From assembly GCA_039720395.1 (NCBI GenBank), contig CM077826.1, positions 24,756,430 through 24,820,429 of the forward strand: 64,000 nt of DNA, given 5' to 3'. The DNA is from Liquidambar formosana (taxonomy: Eukaryota > Streptophyta > Magnoliopsida > Saxifragales > Altingiaceae). Both the position numbers and the translations under genes were made by a program. Each line of letters starts with the position of its first letter. Position 1 is the first letter of the stretch. Below the pieces are notes generated by a model. That model saw only the letters and a program-made list of their open reading frames with translations. It was not told the origin of the DNA and searched no databases. Below are positions 60,029 through 64,000 of this stretch, piece by piece.

Positions 60029-60381
60029 CCCACGCATATAAAAATCAATATCATGCCATGCCCATGCATGAATACAAACCTGACAAAATCCAATAATACG
60101 CGTACTAACAAAGTATTAAACCCTTAATACTTTACTTAAAAATTATGGGTGTTACAGTGTCGTTCATGGATGACCATAATAATCTGGGATGGTATAGGAT
60201 ATAGCAGACTTGATTAGCCCTTTATATATATTTATATACCAATATATAAAATATAGTATGTCACATAATACATTTCTCAAGCCTTCCCTTTTATATTGAG
60301 AGTGTGTCACGTGGCACATATAATAAGGTATAAAAGTCAAAAGAAAAAAAAAAGATAATAGTTCGAATGGAAAATCAAATA

Positions 60382-60480
60382 AGTCATTAGGGCTAGCCTA
60401 GTGGTGAGAAAGGGTGGGGTAAAGAATAGGAGTAAAATAAGTTATGAGTTCAAATCCCTCCATTGTACCTAAGAAAAAAA
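60382..60480 (+). mobile_element. Short tRNA-derived SINE
   Basis: The stretch has an A box-like GGGCTAGCCTAGTGG, a B box-like GAGTTCAAATCCC and an A tail. AAAATCAAATA is repeated on both sides (60371-60381 and about 60479-60489). At under 100 bp it consists almost only of the tRNA-like head. Confidence 0.75.
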
Positions 60481-61590
60481 AATCAAATAGATAAGAAAAT
60501 CAAAAGCATCGTGATCATAACTTATTGTCTATTTATGACCATCATGCCAAAATTAAATAAAATGATGTAAAAATAGAAGGAAAACAATACTCATACATTG
60601 TAGTAATAAATAAGATAAGAGAATTTTTTGTGGGGGTCAAAGGCATCATCATGCCTTAATTTTTTCACTCCTTGAAACTTCAAGAAGAAAATAAAAGGTA
60701 AGGTAAGAAAATAACCAATCACGTGATTGAAAATAGCACATTAATTCAACGGGTTCAGCTCCTCTCCAGTATCTTATTAACTAGTCTTCTCCATTTTACG
60801 GCTTACAACGTGCTAGTAAAATCTAATAGGTTATAAATCTGCCATGTTATCCAAGTTTTTCTCACTTGAACTCCTGATATCTCCTATGGCTAACTGACGT
60901 TAGATTCATCGTCAGCAATATCGCCCTCTCGTCTTCTCCCATTTGCTCCCCAACTCACCCATCAAATTCAACCCTTTCATCATCTTCCTTGGCATATCTT
61001 CGCTTAATCAAGCTTCAATTTTGATGACTCTATAATTATCTACATAGATGTCATCTCCATCCATGGCATTGAGCCATCTCAACGTACTATGTCGTCTCCA
61101 ATAATGGGATTTTGTTGTTAGCTACTTGTCGACATCTTCCTATCTTCACGTACTATCAAAAGTAGTCATCCTTTTGCTACCATTACTAATATAAAACAAA
61201 TGTTGGTTGCTGGAGGTTTGATGCTATGTTTATAATTTAACAAGTTGTAAAAGAGAAGGATCAAGGTTAATTACGAAAATAAGATAGAAGGTTGCATAAA
61301 CTTGCAACTAGGCGATTTCCTTTTAACTGGTGTCTTTTGGTATAGAAATTAGACTGGGGAGACAGAGGTTGGAGTAAACAGATCATGGGTGCATATATAT
61401 ATTTTTTTTCAATTGATTTACTTAGAAATCGATTTCATTCTGTTCATGTTATTTGGAACAATTTTATTTTATTTTCATGCATTGAGGGATCTGGTAGGGA
61501 AAGGCATTCCTCTCTGACTAAGGAGTGAGGTTGCAGAGAAAATTGGGGAAGAGTTTGGGTTAAAACTTAACTCTGTTAAAGGCTCTGTTA

Positions 61591-61597
<7 letters not shown>

Positions 61598-61627
<30 letters not shown>

Positions 61628-61673
61628 GGCGTAAAATAGGAAAAAACAAGCTACACTCTAACGTAGGATTGGA
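61598..61673 (-). mobile_element. Very short retroposed fragment with poly(A) and 14-bp TSD
   Basis: The direct repeat TCTGTTACCCTTTT (61584-61597, 61674-61687) flanks a T run to 61626 and 47 bp of unique sequence. On the - strand this is 47 bp plus a poly(A) tail. It fits target-primed reverse transcription by LINE machinery with extreme 5' truncation. The source transcript is unknown. Confidence 0.75.
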
Positions 61674-61992
61674 TCTGTTACCCTTTTGCAAAGGCAACAC
61701 AAATGAGTAAGGCATGGCTGCTTATATGTTGTAGTATTGGCCAATGATTATGTGGCTCGTTTAGGGTTGTCAACTGAAAAAAAAAAAAAAAAAAAAAAAA
61801 AAACCATGGAGAAGAATGGACTGGAGGTGATCTGAACCCTAATTCAACATACTAATAACTAAAAGTTTAAATCTCCAAGTATTTCCTTCTTCTTTTTTAT
61901 CATACGAGTAGTAATTTAATAGTTGATGCAGTTGATTAAGGTAATTTTCAATTTTTTTTCTATGGAATGGAAGAGTCAGTTCAGAGTATATC

Positions 61993-64000
61993 TGTGAACC
62001 ACGGGTTTCGATTCGGAGGAGGAAGGAAAAACCCTTCTTTTAAAAAGACTTGTAGAGATTTAAATTAATAAAAATCTGGTTTTTAAAAGGTTCACAAAAA
62101 CATAACAAGGAGTCGCCACCTCATTTTTAGGAAAAGAGGAAAACCATAAAAACAGTTTTTAAAAGAAAACCTTTGAAAACAAACCACATGACTCCGATCA
62201 AGGAAAAACATGTCTAATCAAAACAAGAGAGGATTCTGAGACTAAGTTACGATGTGGGAAGGTTCTAGGAAACATTCTATAGGCACCCACATCGCCCCAA
62301 AATGGGTCTCTGAATTTATATGGGCTATTTCAATCATTTCCTAATTAGTCACGACGCATATGCAAAGAATCATCCATAATCATCCATTCATCCATGAACA
62401 TCCATAAAGTAATAAACATCCATAAAGCATGTAAACATCCATGAACAAATAAGAGAGATATGGAAAGCAGTAGAGAGACAGAGAATAAGAAACAGATCCA
62501 TCCTACTCCTCTAGCAAATATGTGATGGATAAATGAATAAGCAAACAAATCCATCCTATCCACTAACAAATATGTGATGGACAAATGAATAAGCAAACAA
62601 ATCCATCCTATCCACTAACAAATATGTGATGGATAAATGTGTAAAAGAAGAAGAAGGAAAAGAAAACCTAGGATACTTAGTATCCTAGGGCGGACTTGAA
62701 CATCAAATGAGCGCCTACGTACCTTGCATACAAAGATGCAAGGATCAAAGTCCACGTAGTTCGATTGAGAAGGGGTTACTCCCTTTACAATGAACTATAA
62801 TCCCTCAGTTTCCAACTTAAGAAAGGTTTTAAAAACTTAGGAGTTTCCAAAAATAGTTTGAGAAAAAGTAGGTATTTGAGAAAGAATAGAATTCTAACTC
62901 GAATAGACTTCTAAAGAGATTTGAATTCAAAAGAGAATAGAACTCCAAATAAATCAGAATTTTAAGAGAGTTGGAAACTTAGGACTTCTAATCCAAAGTA
63001 AAGACAATAACCTAAGGGAGGAGGAGAGAACAATTCACAAAAGACTTACCATGAACCACTTACCATATGCAAATTATCCTGAAACATCGAGAAAACATCA
63101 ATTAATCACTCTATGTATTCTATAGGGCAATTATTAAGCTCAAATCAACCATATTCATGCTCAAATCATCATTAGAAGACCTAAATCAAATCTGGACAGA
63201 ATACTAAATATGCATATAATGACCTAATACTCATGCAAAAAACAAAAATCAAAAGAGAAACAAAATCCTAATATGCTCCTATATGCTCTAAACACCCTAA
63301 CATGCACAAAACTAGCAAAAACATGCTAAATAGGCATGACCATGATGAAAATATCATATAACAATCCTAAACATGAAAAGAAAATCTAACATGATGCCTT
63401 AGGTAAGTACTTTATGTAAGAATGTGAAATAATCATCCTTACGGCGAGCTTTCTTAAGTAAAGCTATCTGGAGATAATTTGCGTAGAAACCACTCCGCAT
63501 GAATGATTTCTTCACATATCCTACGTAAAATATATACCTAAGAATGCAAAGAAACTCACAGCGCACTTAAACACACTCCAGAAAGCACCCATGCACAACC
63601 TCACTTTCTAAGGACAATAATTATCCTCGAAAAGAATAATCATCCATACACCTATGAAGATGAGGCTTACACAGCACGTATCCTATACAAAATATGCTTA
63701 AAGTCATGCATATAATTGAACCATGAAGAGAAAACGGTCTAAACACATCAACTAATTTTTTATGCATAACGTACCTTTATCCTTAAGAGAGAAACTATCC
63801 TAACAGCAAGCAATTCGCAATCCTATTCCACTAGCATGCTTTCACATCATATTTGAATCATATACACTCTAAAATATAGAGTATATATGATTCCTAATTC
63901 AATTCTAAGCCATGATTATGCAGAGAATGGAATAGAAGAAGAAGGAATCGTAAAAGGATGCAAAGGAGACTTACAACAAAACAAAGGTCTTCGCTGCGTT
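61993..64000 (-). mobile_element. LTR, family A, copy 3, cut by the window end
   Basis: The element begins TGTGAACC, the complement of the family A 3' end GGTTCACA. It contains the same ordered blocks as copies 1 and 2 on the opposite strand (GGAGTCGCCACCTCA, CTAGGATACTTAGTATCCTAG, CAAAGTCCACGTAGTT). The other end lies beyond the window, so solo or full-length status is unknown. Confidence 0.8.
62496..62645. repeat. Tandem repeat, about 52 bp x 3
   Basis: Units with CCATCCTATCCACTAACAAA and TATGTGATGGA start at 62498, 62551 and 62603. It lies in family A copy 3 and corresponds to the tandem region of copy 2 (59560-59690). Confidence 0.85.

Larger units (their letters stand above)
54811..60156 (-). 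mobile_element. Solo LTR, family B, interrupted by a family A solo LTR
   Basis: On the - strand the LTR begins TGTAACACCCATAATTTTTA (60156) and ends TTTGGGTCATGACA (54811). It is about 2.27 kb once the nested element 56954-60028 is removed. The flanking 5-mers CTGTC and GTGTC agree at 4 of 5. No internal region is visible. The - orientation is supported by the TGTAACACC start and the GA-rich leader-like segment (about 56530-56600 on the complement). Confidence 0.65.
60157..61992. other. Intergenic, no gene recognised
   Basis: Apart from the SINE and the short retroposed fragment listed separately, I see only AT-rich sequence and an A run at 61776-61803. Confidence 0.4.

Noticed and set aside
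62345..62596. 83-codon open frame on the - strand
   Set aside because: It is the tandem repeat of an LTR read as protein.
62496..62645. CRISPR-like regular repeats
   Set aside because: The units are contiguous tandem repeats without unique spacers in a plant LTR.
1..64000. Bacterial-type operons, phage or plasmid systems
   Set aside because: All supported features are plant nuclear genes and transposable elements; no prokaryotic gene organisation is present.

Overview
The window is nuclear DNA of a flowering plant, most likely a eudicot with an intron-rich, repeat-loaded genome. The evidence is one split plant gene with plant-type introns, L1-type LINEs, a Ty1/copia element, TRIMs, tRNA-derived SINEs, MITEs and a CC-NBS-LRR relic. 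The sequence is AT-rich with many homopolymer and TA/CT tracts. I cannot name the species.

The only intact protein gene I can support is a type II (K+-independent) proton-pumping pyrophosphatase, the AVP2/AVPL1 family, on the + strand from the ATG at 2295 to the stop at 35273. I could place 14 coding exons with consistent reading phase. They total 2,400 bp (799 codons plus stop), close to the length expected for the family. The 13 introns add up to about 30.6 kb. Intron 7 appears to be a GC-AG intron. A possible 5' UTR exon with a small upstream ORF lies near 1060-1172.

The introns are large because of insertions. Intron 1 holds a TRIM-like LTR split by a LINE, two SINE copies and another LINE fragment. 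Introns 2 and 13 each hold a copy of the same ~180-bp MITE. Intron 5 holds three LINE 3' fragments. Intron 6 (9.4 kb) is almost entirely four LINE copies in opposing orientations, one split by an LTR element with TSD ATTCA and one split by a complete TRIM with TSD CATGT. Intron 12 holds a ~1.9-kb LINE.

Downstream (about 35.3-64 kb) I see no intact host gene. There is a CC-NBS-LRR pseudogene on the - strand, split by a full-length but inactivated Ty1/copia element (37863-42633, TSD CTACA). Next to it is a LINE ORF1 fragment, then a hAT-type MITE (8-bp TSD), a spliced-looking fragment of an unidentified gene, a Mutator-type MITE (9-bp TSD) and a Stowaway-type MITE. From 50 kb on the region is dominated by long LTRs: two solo LTRs and a third copy running off the end of the window belong to one family, and one of them is nested in a solo LTR of a second family. 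A palindromic hAT-like element, a short SINE and a very short retroposed fragment with a 14-bp TSD complete the layout.

I found no clearly new biological system. The observations most worth following are the near-perfect GC-rich hairpin inside one solo LTR, the variable palindromic repeat in the copia LTRs, the GC-AG intron, and the opposed LINE copies within single introns of a housekeeping gene.
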